Shown: positions 15,789 through 23,018 of the stretch, piece after piece
How positions within the stretch are numbered: the first letter of the stretch is position 1
Layout of the letters: each line of letters starts with the position of its first letter
Assembly (NCBI GenBank): GCA_023436525.1
Contig: JAEZIW010000011.1
Span: forward strand, 1 to 29,554
Direction: 5' to 3'
From: Bacillota bacterium
GTDB lineage: Bacteria > Bacillota > Clostridia > Christensenellales > SZUA-584
DNA length: 29,554 nucleotides
Made by a program: the position numbers and the translations under genes
The notes under the pieces: model-generated
Told to the model about the DNA's origin: nothing
Databases searched by the model: none
What the model saw: only the letters and a program-made list of their open reading frames with translations

Positions 15789-16072
15789 GGGCGACGGTCA
15801 GCTTGCGTTATCAAACAGATCGCAAGAAAAAAAACAGCAGCCAGTTTTTTAAACGGCTGCAACGAAACTGACTTCAAATCAGCTAACAAGCTGTGGAAGG
15901 ATGTAAAAGATATTATATTACATAATATCGGGAAACATAAAGTCATACTCAGATATGTATAATATATCCGCTGTGGGTTCGTTGACGTTAGCGCGCCATG
16001 ATGATTAATGAATGATTAAAAATCATTTTTAGTTATTTGTGATAATGTTTCTCTTATTTTTCTTCTCAATTA
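15789..16072. other. Intergenic region between gerB and ferritin
   Basis: No gene is evident. Two small hairpins occur: CTTGCG/CGCAAG (15802-15826) and GCAGCC/GGCTGC (15837-15860). A 17-bp palindrome, AATGATTAAAAATCATT (16011-16027), lies about 50 bp before the ferritin -10. It could be an operator for a Fur- or PerR-type regulator, but the AT-rich context makes this uncertain. Confidence 0.35.
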
Positions 16073-16081
16073 TGATATACT
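16073..16081 (+). promoter_or_regulatory. Extended -10 promoter of the ferritin gene
   Basis: TGATATACT is an extended -10 (TG-N-TATACT) 22 nt before the start codon. No good -35 hexamer is present, as is common with extended -10 promoters. Confidence 0.5.
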
Positions 16082-16102
16082 AAACAAAAAGGAGGTAACC
16101 GT

Positions 16103-16612
16103 ATGAACAGCAAGATTTCTTCTCTATTAAACGAACAGATCAATAAAGAACTCTATTCCGCTTACCTGTATCTGGACATCGCCGATTACTATGCAGAACA
16201 AGGGCTGAATGGTTTTGAAAACTGGTTTTATGTGCAGGCGCAGGAGGAACGCGATCACGCCATGCTTTTGCGTACATATCTTCTCAACAATGATGAGATA
16301 ATTACGCTGACGGCCATTTCCGCTCCTGTACTGAAAAAGGACGAGCTGAAAACGCCTCTCACAGAAACGCTGGCGCACGAGCAATTCGTCACCGCGTCGA
16401 TCAACAACATCTATGCCGTGGCCTATGAAGTCAAGGATTTTCGCACCATGCAGTTTCTTGACTGGTTCGTCAAGGAACAGGGCGAAGAAGAAAAAAACGC
16501 GACCGACTTGATCCGCAAGTTCGAGCTGTTCGGCAGCGATTCCAAGGGATTGTATCTGCTCGATCAGGAGCTTGGCGCACGCGTGTACGCGCCGCCGTCG
16601 CTCGTATTGTAA
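16103..16612 (+). CDS. ftnA: Ferritin, bacterial non-haem type
   Basis: The 169-aa four-helix iron-storage protein oxidises Fe(II) and stores the ferric mineral in a 24-subunit shell. Ferroxidase ligands are visible: E16 in NEQINKELYSAYLYL, E49 and H52 in AQEERDHA, and EQGEEEKNA on the last long helix. Length and order match FtnA. It has a strong GGAGGT site (16091-16096), its own promoter and its own terminator, so it is monocistronic. Confidence 0.95.
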   Translation: MNSKISSLLNEQINKELYSAYLYLDIADYYAEQGLNGFENWFYVQAQEERDHAMLLRTYLLNNDEIITLTAISAPVLKKDELKTPLTETLAHEQFVTASINNIYAVAYEVKDFRTMQFLDWFVKEQGEEEKNATDLIRKFELFGSDSKGLYLLDQELGARVYAPPSLVL

Positions 16613-16625
16613 CACATAAGTCTGA

Positions 16626-16653
16626 ACGGTCTGCGATTTGCAGACCGTTTTTT
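16626..16653 (+). terminator. Ferritin terminator
   Basis: ACGGTCTGC (16626-16634) pairs perfectly with GCAGACCGT (16640-16648) over a 5-nt loop, followed by six T. Confidence 0.92.
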
Positions 16654-16672
16654 GTTTGAGCCCCGCAGAACT

Positions 16673-16701
16673 AAAAAAGGGACTGAATCGACATCAGTCC
16701 C
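16673..16701 (-). terminator. Terminator of the mrp-nifX operon
   Basis: On the minus strand GGGACTGA and TCAGTCCC form an 8-bp stem with a 7-nt loop (16679-16701), then TTTTTT (16673-16678). It begins 12 nt past the NifX-like stop. Confidence 0.9.
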
Positions 16702-16712
16702 CTCTGTGCTGA

Positions 16713-17075
16713 TTAATGGTGCCCGCCGCAATGATGTGCGTGCTCATGCGCGTGGCAAACGGATTCGGTGGATTTGAGCGTTCCGTTCAGATAGCTTTGT
16801 GCCGCCTGCTCACAATCTCCCTCGGCCCCCACAATCACCTCAATGCCGTTTTGCGCAAAGAGCGTTTGAGCATGGCCGCCCATACCGCCCGCGATAACCA
16901 CATCCGCACCCTGCTCTTTGAGAAAAACGGGCAGGAAGCCCGGTTGATGGCCCGGATTTTGCACGTATACCTGATCCGTGATCTTGGTGCCCTCCGCACT
17001 GTATATCGTAAAGCCTTCACTGTGCCCGAAATGGCCGCCCACCTGTTTTGCATCTGTCGCCACTGCAATTTTCAT
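16713..17075 (-). CDS. NifX/NifB-family (dinitrogenase Fe-Mo cofactor-type) protein
   Basis: The 120-aa protein has the NifB/NifX C-terminal-domain fold: MKIAVATD at the start, GGHFGHSEGFTIY, GADVVIAGGMGGHAQ and IEVIVGAEGD. The last 15 residues are His/Cys-rich (CHAHEHAHHCGGHH), an apparent metal-binding tail. Such small proteins occur in organisms without nitrogenase and are thought to bind metal clusters; no nif genes are seen here. It is 19 nt downstream of mrp on the same transcript. mrp, NifX-like and DUF134 genes are often found together in anaerobes. Confidence 0.9.
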   Translation of the reverse strand: MKIAVATDAKQVGGHFGHSEGFTIYSAEGTKITDQVYVQNPGHQPGFLPVFLKEQGADVVIAGGMGGHAQTLFAQNGIEVIVGAEGDCEQAAQSYLNGTLKSTESVCHAHEHAHHCGGHH

Positions 17076-17094
17076 TTGTTTGTCTCTTTTCCGA

Positions 17095-17919
17095 TTATTT
17101 TACTGCCACCGCGTCCATCACCTTGGCGGTGATGTCAGCAATCGTTTTGTTCGTTTGCTCATCCTGCTCTTTGAGCCCAAGCTCTGTGATGTCAGCAATG
17201 GCGGGCAGCATGGGCAGCTCACCGAGCAGCGTCACATCCAGTTCCTTTTCAAAAGCGCCGCGTTGGCCCGAGAACAACTCGATTCTTTTGCCGCAATCCG
17301 GGCAGGTTAAGTAGCTCATGTTCTCCACCACGCCGATCAGCGGAATTTTCATGGTACGAATCATATTGACGGCCTTCGCCACAATCATCGAGACCATGTC
17401 CTGCGGCACGCTGACGATCACCATGCCGCTGATCGGTATCGATTGCATCACGGTTAATGCCACGTCGCCGGTGCCCGGCGGCAGATCGATGATGAGGTAA
17501 TCGAGCTCGCCCCAGAAGACTTCCTCCCAGAACTGCTTGACGGTGCCCGCGATGATTGGCCCGCGCCAAATTACCGGCTGCGTTTCATCGCTGAGCAGCA
17601 GATTCAGCGACATGACGGAAATGCCGTCCGCCTGCACCGGTATAATCCCGAGTTCGCTCTGCTCCACACGGCCGTCTTTAATGCCCATCAGCCGCGGGAT
17701 GCTCGGCCCTGTGATATCGGCATCCATGATGCCCACTTTAAACCCTCGTTTATTTAGTTCCTTCGCAATCAGCACGGATATTGTGGATTTGCCCACGCCG
17801 CCCTTGCCGCTCATCACACCGATGACGCGTTTAACGTTACTGTACGGATTGTTTTTGATTCCGCAGGAATCCTGAGATTTGCATTCGCCCTTCGACGGGC
17901 AGTTGCCGCAATCAGCCAT
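17095..17919 (-). CDS. mrp: Mrp/NBP35-family Fe-S cluster carrier ATPase
   Basis: The 274-aa P-loop ATPase probably carries and delivers Fe-S clusters in the cytoplasm. Its N-terminal CGNCPSKGECKSQDSC is a cysteine cluster of NBP35 type. The deviant Walker A, GKGGVGKS, is at 38-45, followed by DADITGPSIP, LIIDLPPGTGD and the cluster-binding CPDC near the C-terminus. The start is placed at 17919 because AGAGGAG lies 7 nt before it; an upstream in-frame ATG at 17943 has no ribosome site. It is first in an operon with the NifX-like gene and divergent from DUF134. Confidence 0.93.
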   Translation of the reverse strand: MADCGNCPSKGECKSQDSCGIKNNPYSNVKRVIGVMSGKGGVGKSTISVLIAKELNKRGFKVGIMDADITGPSIPRLMGIKDGRVEQSELGIIPVQADGISVMSLNLLLSDETQPVIWRGPIIAGTVKQFWEEVFWGELDYLIIDLPPGTGDVALTVMQSIPISGMVIVSVPQDMVSMIVAKAVNMIRTMKIPLIGVVENMSYLTCPDCGKRIELFSGQRGAFEKELDVTLLGELPMLPAIADITELGLKEQDEQTNKTIADITAKVMDAVAVK

Positions 17920-17939
17920 TATTCGTCTCCTCTTTTCTG

Positions 17940-18014
17940 TCATATGCCATTTAAATATTATGCCTCAGTATATGCTTTGTCAATCCAATTGACCAAAAAT
18001 ATTTGGCATATGCC
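17940..18014. promoter_or_regulatory. Paired GNCATATGCC palindromes, candidate operators
   Basis: GTCATATGCC (17939-17948) lies just downstream of the mrp -10, and the perfect palindrome GGCATATGCC (18005-18014) lies between the two divergent promoters. The same 8-bp core CATATGCC in both suggests a common regulator, most simply the divergent DUF134 protein. This is inferred from position and symmetry. Confidence 0.45.
17955..17983 (-). promoter_or_regulatory. Promoter of the mrp-nifX operon
   Basis: On the minus strand TTGACA (17978-17983), a 17-nt spacer and TAATAT (17955-17960) form a near-consensus sigma-A promoter. The candidate operator covers the expected start point. Confidence 0.75.
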
Positions 18015-18033
18015 CATTATTTTTATGAATTCA

Positions 18034-18062
18034 TTGAGGTTTGTTACCTCCTATGCTAGAAT
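18034..18062 (+). promoter_or_regulatory. Promoter of the DUF134 gene
   Basis: TTGAGG (18034-18039), a 17-nt spacer and TAGAAT (18057-18062) with an upstream TGC extension. The spacer holds an inverted repeat GAGGTTTGTTACCTC (18036-18050), which may be another regulator site. Confidence 0.6.
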
Positions 18063-18120
18063 ATACGCGTTGAATTATCAGATATTTTCTTTTTAATCAG
18101 TGAATGTTGAGGTGAAGCTC

Positions 18121-18483
18121 ATGCCACGGCCCAAAAAACAAAAAATGATATGCGCTTTGCCTTCATGCAGCACTTTTGCCCCATGCGGCGGCGCATCCGA
18201 TGGCAGCGAACCGGTGTTCATGAGTGTCGAAGAATATGAGACGATTCGTTTGATTGACTATGAAAATATGGATCAGGCTCAGTGTGCAGAAGAAATGGGC
18301 GTTGCCCGTTCCACCGTTCAGCGGCTGTATATGGATGCACGCAAAAAGATTGCCGGCTGTATTGTAGAAGGCCTTCCCTTAAAAATATCCGGGGGTGACT
18401 ATATGCTGTGCAAAAAGCGCGAAGACCCCTCCAGATGCGAGGGCTGCCGCAGACACCGGAACCGCTGCGAAAGCGATACTTAA
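18121..18483 (+). CDS. DUF134 family DNA-binding protein
   Basis: The 120-aa protein begins MPRPKKQKMICALP, as DUF134 proteins do. It has PVFMSVEEYETIRLIDYE and a helix-turn-helix of sigma-region-4 type, DQAQCAEEMGVARSTVQRLY (about 51-70). A basic, Cys-rich tail (CKKREDPSRCEGCRRHRNRC) could bind metal or a cluster. The ATG at 18121 follows GAGGTG (18109-18114); the upstream GTG at 18100 would place that site inside the gene. Its position divergent from mrp-nifX suggests it regulates them. Its stop codon overlaps the yyaL stop on the other strand. Confidence 0.9.
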   Translation: MPRPKKQKMICALPSCSTFAPCGGASDGSEPVFMSVEEYETIRLIDYENMDQAQCAEEMGVARSTVQRLYMDARKKIAGCIVEGLPLKISGGDYMLCKKREDPSRCEGCRRHRNRCESDT

Positions 18484-20489
18484 AGAATACTCATCAGTTC
18501 TTCCGCAGAAAACACAGGCTGTTTGCACGCAAAATTCTCACAGACGTACGCCGCAAAGGGTGCGTCTGTTTTGTATTGCGCGTAATGCGGCAAAACGCGG
18601 TCTGTCTCCGCTTGCCCGTCATACCGAATCACCGTCGTAAACGGATCGTACTGCGCGGCTAACTCCGCGCAGACACGCGACGCGTCTTCGCTCTCCGGCG
18701 GCGCCGCAATCACGATTTGGCGGTGCGGCCCGTTGTGCAGCAGCAGCGCGTATAAAAAATACGTATGAGACGGCGGTGAAGCCGCTGCCATCGGCAGTAC
18801 ATCGTTTATCGCGCTGTCCGCCGCTGCCTGCCATTCGGGTTCACCCGTTAAGTGCGCGAGGCTCACCAGCGCCAGCACAGCGCTGGACGTTCCGGACGGC
18901 GTTGCGCCGTCGTCATCGTCGCGGGGGTGCATAAACAGTGTTTCCGCGTTTGCCGAAGCCATTGAGAAGCCCTTGTCATCGCGGAAAAGCGTCAGCATCT
19001 GAGATACCAGCGATTTGGCTTTCTCCAGATAATCAAGGCGATGCTTGGCTTTATAAAGCGCTATCAGCGCATTGGCTATGTTCGCGTAATCGGCAAGAAA
19101 CGCGGGGCCGCCGGGACCGTTCATATATGTGCCGCAGGTCAGCCCTTCCCCATTCATCATTTGAGTCAGCACAAAATCAGCGGCCCTTTCTGCGCTTTCG
19201 ATATAGTCGCCGCGCCCGAGCAGCAGCCCGGTTTCAGCCATACCCTGCACCGCAAGGCCGTTCCATGCCGCCGAAATCTTTGTGTCCTTAAACGGGTGCT
19301 CCCTTCTTTCACGCAGCTCAAAGAGCTTAGAGAGTACCGCCTCGTCCGCATCGTCCGCGCAGCCCGCAACGCCGATGCGGTTCAGTATCGTTTTGCCCTC
19401 AAAGTTACCATGCGATTTCACACCGTAGTGCGTTTCCAGCAGCGCCAGTTCATCCTGAGTGAGCACGGTTTTCAGTTCGGCCTGGCTCCATACATAGAAC
19501 TTGCCTTCCTCGCCTTCCGAATCCGCGTCCTCCGCTGCAGCATAGCCGCCCTTTACGGTCTGCATATCACGCATCAGATAATCAGCTGTCTTCTCCGCCG
19601 CGTACCGGAATGCGGGCTTCCCCGTCACCGCGTACGCTTGCGCGTAGGCCTGCAGCAGCAGTGCGTTGTCGTACAGCATCTTTTCAAAATGCGGCACGAG
19701 CCACTTTTCGTCGGTAGAATAGCGCGCGAAGCCGCCGCCCACGTGGTCGAACAGGCCGCCGCGATACATATGCGTCAGTGTGGCCGATACCATATCGAGT
19801 GAGGACTGCCGCTCGTTATACTTCCAGTCTGCCAGCAAAAAGAGAAGGTTATGCGGCATCGGGAACTTGGGTGCATGAGAGAACCCGCCGAAGCGTTTTT
19901 CAAACATCTCTTCCAGCGCGGTAACGCCGTCTTCCGCCGCCATGTCGGTTTCGGCTGCTTCGGCAAACGCGTATGCTTCGCTTAGCTGCGCGGCGATATT
20001 GTCGGCGCGTTTCACTATCGTGTCGTGCTCTTCACTCCAGATGGTTGAGAGTTTGTTCAGCAGTTCGATAAGACCGATGCGGCCGTATTTGGTGCGAAGC
20101 GGAAAATAGGTGCCGGCAAAGAACGGCTTTTTATCCGGCGTCATGATGACGGTGAGCGGCCAGCCGCCGCTGCCTGTCATGGCCTGGCAGACGTTCATAT
20201 ACACCGTATCGATATCGGGGCGCTCCTCCCTGTCGACCTTGACGGGGATGAAATGCGTATTGAGAATCTGCGCGGCTTCGTCGTTTTCAAAGCTTTCATG
20301 AGCCATTACATGGCACCAATGGCAGGTGGAATAGCCGATGGAAAGGAACACAGGCTTGTTTTCCGTGCGCGCTTTTTCGAAGGCCTCGTCGCCCCACGGG
20401 TACCAGTCTACCGGGTTGTGGGCGTGCTGAAGAAGATAGCCGGACTGTTCATTGGCAAGGCGGTTAGGTTGAGCGGTATTTGTGGTCAT
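18480..20489 (-). CDS. yyaL: YyaL/DUF255 thioredoxin-fold protein
   Basis: The 669-aa protein is a full-length member of the YyaL / spermatogenesis-associated protein 20 family. The N-terminal thioredoxin-like domain contains HNPVDWYPWGDEAFEKA and FLSIGYSTCHWCHVMAHESF, with the CHWC pair at C56 and C59. The long C-terminal part is an (alpha/alpha)6-like domain with HVGGGFARYSTDEKWLVPHF and SAWNGLAVQGMAETG. Biochemical function is unsettled. GGAG lies 9 nt before the ATG. The ends of the gene and DUF134 overlap by 4 nt tail to tail. Four decayed copies of its 5' end are scattered over the next 9 kb. Confidence 0.95.
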   Translation of the reverse strand: MTTNTAQPNRLANEQSGYLLQHAHNPVDWYPWGDEAFEKARTENKPVFLSIGYSTCHWCHVMAHESFENDEAAQILNTHFIPVKVDREERPDIDTVYMNVCQAMTGSGGWPLTVIMTPDKKPFFAGTYFPLRTKYGRIGLIELLNKLSTIWSEEHDTIVKRADNIAAQLSEAYAFAEAAETDMAAEDGVTALEEMFEKRFGGFSHAPKFPMPHNLLFLLADWKYNERQSSLDMVSATLTHMYRGGLFDHVGGGFARYSTDEKWLVPHFEKMLYDNALLLQAYAQAYAVTGKPAFRYAAEKTADYLMRDMQTVKGGYAAAEDADSEGEEGKFYVWSQAELKTVLTQDELALLETHYGVKSHGNFEGKTILNRIGVAGCADDADEAVLSKLFELRERREHPFKDTKISAAWNGLAVQGMAETGLLLGRGDYIESAERAADFVLTQMMNGEGLTCGTYMNGPGGPAFLADYANIANALIALYKAKHRLDYLEKAKSLVSQMLTLFRDDKGFSMASANAETLFMHPRDDDDGATPSGTSSAVLALVSLAHLTGEPEWQAAADSAINDVLPMAAASPPSHTYFLYALLLHNGPHRQIVIAAPPESEDASRVCAELAAQYDPFTTVIRYDGQAETDRVLPHYAQYKTDAPFAAYVCENFACKQPVFSAEELMSIL

Positions 20490-20533
20490 AAATCATCACT
20501 CCAAAGGTAGTATATCATGTTTAGAGTGCCCTG

Positions 20534-20562
20534 TTTACCAATAATTTATAAGGTAGTATAAT
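20534..20562 (+). promoter_or_regulatory. Promoter of the MFS operon
   Basis: TTTACC (20534-20539), a 17-nt spacer and a perfect TATAAT (20557-20562). Expected start near 20569, ahead of the GGAGGG site at 20583. A diverged copy of this promoter is found at 22374-22402. Confidence 0.65.
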
Positions 20563-20613
20563 ATAAGATGAGTATCGCTTCCGGAGGGTAATTTTACGGG
20601 CAAGACTGCGTCT

Positions 20614-21693
20614 TTGGTGACATATACTTTTTCACACTTTTGCGTAGATTTTTCATGCTTCTATTTTTTATATTCAGGTTTCGGGGCAGGGGTTACTTCA
20701 ACAAATACTGCCGGTGAATCATCTGTTTTACAGGTGATTTCATTAGGCTTTCTTTTATATAACATAATTGCTTTTGGTTTACAGCCGATCATTGGTTTTT
20801 TTTGCGATAGTCATACTCGACTCCCCATTGCTATTATTGGATGTGTCTTGGTATTTATCGGCCTTGCTTTGAATATTTCGTGGGTCTCCTTGATACTATG
20901 CGCTTTGGGCAATGCTTGTTTTCATATAGGCGGCGGTATAGACGGCTTGACATTTGCAAACGGTAATATGCGGCGCAGCGGAGTATTCGTTTCTTCAGGA
21001 GCATTAGGTGTTTCTATGGGAACTCTTTCTGGCCAGCATAATACGTCGCCGATCTTCCCTATTTTTTTGATGGCTTTTAGCATTATTCTCATATCTTGTA
21101 TAAGTCAAAAGCACACGTACACAGATAAAGCGCTGAATTTCAATAGCGTCAATCTTAAACTCGGGCTGTCTTCAATACTCGTGCTGCTTTTCTTATCTGT
21201 TACCGTTCGGTCTTATGTAGGGTTTACAGTGCCGATTGAATGGAAAACCACGACTTTATTGTTTCTTCTGCCAAGCATAGCTTCCTGCTTAGGAAAGTTC
21301 TCAGGTGGTTTTCTTGCAGATATACTGGGGGCAAAGAGAACGGGCGTTTTGTCTCTTATGATTTCAATACCGTTTCTTTGTTTCGGGTATGCTCAGCCCG
21401 TTTTATGTTTTATCGGAATTACACTATTTAATATCACCATGCCGATAACGTTGTGTGCCGTGGCAACCAAGCTCCCGTATAACCCCGGGCTCAGTTTTGG
21501 GCTGACTACTCTTGCACTTTTGTGCGGCAATGTACCTGTTTTCTTCTTTGCTTTGCCAACTGCGATAGTGCCGATAGTCATTATGATTTCAATTTTGTTT
21601 TCGGCATTATGCATATTTGCTTCCACTATAAATCAAAAAAGGAGTAATCATATTGAAAAAGAAAATCAATCTATTAACACACACGCTGTTTGA
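20614..21693 (+). CDS. MFS-type membrane transporter
   Basis: The protein of about 359-365 aa has roughly eleven hydrophobic segments. QPIIGFFCDSHTRLPIAIIG after segment 2 resembles the MFS loop 2-3 motif, and GKFSGGFLADILGAKRTG is the equivalent loop in the second half. NACFHIGGGIDG is like the conserved helix of the fosmidomycin-resistance/sugar branch. Substrate unknown. The start is unclear: TTG at 20614 is 25 nt from the ribosome site GGAGGG (20583-20588), whereas an in-frame ACG at 20596 is 7 nt from it. The gene ends inside the next small gene, giving an operon of three membrane proteins. Confidence 0.8.
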   Translation: MVTYTFSHFCVDFSCFYFLYSGFGAGVTSTNTAGESSVLQVISLGFLLYNIIAFGLQPIIGFFCDSHTRLPIAIIGCVLVFIGLALNISWVSLILCALGNACFHIGGGIDGLTFANGNMRRSGVFVSSGALGVSMGTLSGQHNTSPIFPIFLMAFSIILISCISQKHTYTDKALNFNSVNLKLGLSSILVLLFLSVTVRSYVGFTVPIEWKTTTLLFLLPSIASCLGKFSGGFLADILGAKRTGVLSLMISIPFLCFGYAQPVLCFIGITLFNITMPITLCAVATKLPYNPGLSFGLTTLALLCGNVPVFFFALPTAIVPIVIMISILFSALCIFASTINQKRSNHIEKENQSINTHAV

Positions 21694-21853
21694 TGCAGCA
21701 GGTGCTCCATATTTTCTCTTGATATTAGGTGTACCAATTATCTTTATTTTCTGCACGTTTGGGCTTGTGGCGCTTACCTCATATCTTATAAAAAAGGCCA
21801 ACAAAAAAAACCAACAGCGATCCGGTAAAGACCCCAACGAAACGAACGAATGA
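21653..21853 (+). CDS. Small single-pass membrane protein, unknown function
   Basis: The 66-aa protein has a basic N-terminus (KKKINLLTHTLFDAAGAP), one long hydrophobic segment (about 20-46) and a hydrophilic basic tail. Translation probably starts at TTG 21653, 8 nt after AAAAGGAG (21637-21644). It overlaps the MFS gene by 41 nt and the next gene by 4 nt, so it is clearly co-translated with them. I do not recognise a family; it may be an accessory subunit of the transporter. Confidence 0.7.
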   Translation: MKKKINLLTHTLFDAAGAPYFLLILGVPIIFIFCTFGLVALTSYLIKKANKKNQQRSGKDPNETNE

Positions 21854-22206
21854 TTTATTGGGTGTTGCTTCTCAATCTAGCAATAACGGTGCTGATTGAA
21901 GGCCTCATTATGGCCTTGCTTTTTCGCAGACTCGATTATGTTTATTATAGTTTGCTGTGCAATCTGTTAACCAACCCGATGCTGAATCTTCTGCTTCTGG
22001 TCGTAGTTAATCTAATAGGCATCTCAATTTATGCTGCTGCTCTTATTATACTGGAAATAGTCGTTTTCCTCGTTGAAGCGATGATTTTAAAAAAGCTTTG
22101 CAGATTAAGCCTTAAACGAGCTTGCGGTATTTCGGTTATGTTAAACATATGTTCATTTCTATCCGGGGCTATTATCCAATACTTAGTGTTTGGCTATTAT
22201 CTATAG
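21850..22206 (+). CDS. Small four-segment membrane protein, unknown function
   Basis: The 118-aa, very hydrophobic protein has about four membrane segments: LLNLAITVLIEGLIMALLF, LNLLLLVVVNLIGISIYAA, ALIILEIVVFLVEAMIL and a C-terminal one. Its ATG overlaps the previous stop (ATGA, 21850-21853). It is the last gene of the MFS operon. Its 3' end is covered on the other strand by yyaL fragment A. No family recognised. Confidence 0.75.
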   Translation: MIYWVLLLNLAITVLIEGLIMALLFRRLDYVYYSLLCNLLTNPMLNLLLLVVVNLIGISIYAAALIILEIVVFLVEAMILKKLCRLSLKRACGISVMLNICSFLSGAIIQYLVFGYYL

Positions 22207-22330
22207 AAAAGATCTCACTTGAGTCTTTCCAATAGTCCCACAGGTACCAGTCGACAGGGTTGTGGGCGTGCTGAAGAAGATAGCCGGATTGTTCGCTTGC
22301 AAGGCGGTTGGGCTTAGTGGAAGTCGTCAT
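22172..22330 (-). pseudogene. Truncated yyaL 5' end, fragment A
   Basis: Minus-strand frame of 52 codons whose first 30 residues (MTTSTKPNRLASEQSGYLL then QHAHNPVDWY) nearly repeat the N-terminus of intact YyaL. It then leaves the family and soon stops. The ribosome site (TTGGAGTGATGATT) is conserved. It ends inside the 3' end of the 118-aa membrane protein gene on the opposite strand. Confidence 0.85.
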
Positions 22331-22402
22331 AATCATCACTCCAAGGGTAGTATATCATGCTTAGATTGCCCTGTTTACCAAATATTTATTTGGTGTTAAT
22401 AT
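22233..22402. repeat. Duplicate of the yyaL 5' end and divergent promoter region
   Basis: About 160 bp align with 20391-20555: the yyaL start region, its ribosome site, and the intergenic segment TAGTATATCATG ... CCCTGTTTACCA. The two copies are in the same orientation and flank the three-gene MFS operon as direct repeats. Differences are scattered substitutions, few in the coding part. Confidence 0.88.
22374..22402 (+). promoter_or_regulatory. Duplicated promoter ahead of the 96-aa gene
   Basis: TTTACC (22374-22379), 17-nt spacer, TAATAT (22397-22402). It corresponds base for base in position to the MFS promoter in the intact yyaL upstream region and now faces the 96-aa membrane protein gene. 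Confidence 0.5.
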
Positions 22403-22488
22403 TGTGATAATAGCAATTACCTACATGTGTATCAGCGTTACAAAATGCGGACATAAAAAAATATAAATCTTTTCTTTAAGGATTAGAT

Positions 22489-22779
22489 ATGTTCAATTGG
22501 GATAAATACAAAAAACCTCCGGCAAAGATTTACGTGAAAAAGTATGTAAGCAAAGAACAGCAGGAGCAAACCTATCCGAAAAACAAAATACTACGTGCTA
22601 TAATAAAAGCATTAAAATTTGCTTTTATATCAATATTGATGATAATTTTTTTGTGCGATGGGACTGTTGATTATGATAGGAAATGGTACGAGTGGGTCGT
22701 AGGCTCGGTTCTTTTTATTTCTTTAATCATGTTGTTGTCTTTTTTATTCCACCGGATTACAGGATTTTCGCCAATATAA
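22489..22779 (+). CDS. Small membrane protein, unknown function
   Basis: The 96-aa protein has a charged N-terminal half (WDKYKKPPAKIYVKKYVSKE), a hydrophobic segment (AFISILMIIFLC), a short acidic/aromatic loop and a second hydrophobic segment (VVGSVLFISLIMLLSFLF). AAGGA lies 6 nt before the ATG. I do not recognise a family. It sits alone between yyaL fragments A and B. Confidence 0.65.
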   Translation: MFNWDKYKKPPAKIYVKKYVSKEQQEQTYPKNKILRAIIKALKFAFISILMIIFLCDGTVDYDRKWYEWVVGSVLFISLIMLLSFLFHRITGFSPI

Positions 22780-22825
22780 TTTTAACATAACCATTCTTCC
22801 AATATTTTTTCTGGTAATTTTCGTT

Positions 22826-22905
22826 CATGACTCCAGAGGCAGGTTGAATAGCCGACAGACAAAAACAGGCTTGTAATCCGGGCAGACTTATTCAAAAGCC
22901 TCATC
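22826..22905 (-). pseudogene. yyaL fragment B
   Basis: On the minus strand the sequence aligns with the thioredoxin-motif part of yyaL: YDEAFE, a stop, then KPVF, and after a 1-nt frameshift GYSTC followed by LW in place of HW. It corresponds to 20309-20393 of the intact gene. Stops and frameshift show decay. Confidence 0.75.
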
Positions 22906-22936
22906 ATACTTGACTAATAATATATTGATACATCAA

Positions 22937-22965
22937 TTGTCTGATTGTAAAAAGACTGATATAAT
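22937..22965 (+). promoter_or_regulatory. Promoter of the surface protein gene
   Basis: TTGTCT (22937-22942), 17-nt spacer and perfect TATAAT (22960-22965); expected start near 22972, 47 nt before the ATG. Confidence 0.65.
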
Positions 22966-23018
22966 ATTAGAATATGATAATTTACTCCATTATATGGATT
23001 AATTTTGGAGAGCAGCAA

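Noticed and set aside
15802..15860. Hairpins CTTGCG/CGCAAG and GCAGCC/GGCTGC as terminators
   Set aside because: T tracts are not placed 3' of the stems, so they are not called as terminators.
16713..17075. Nitrogen fixation locus
   Set aside because: The NifX-like protein stands with mrp and DUF134 only; no nitrogenase or cofactor genes are present.
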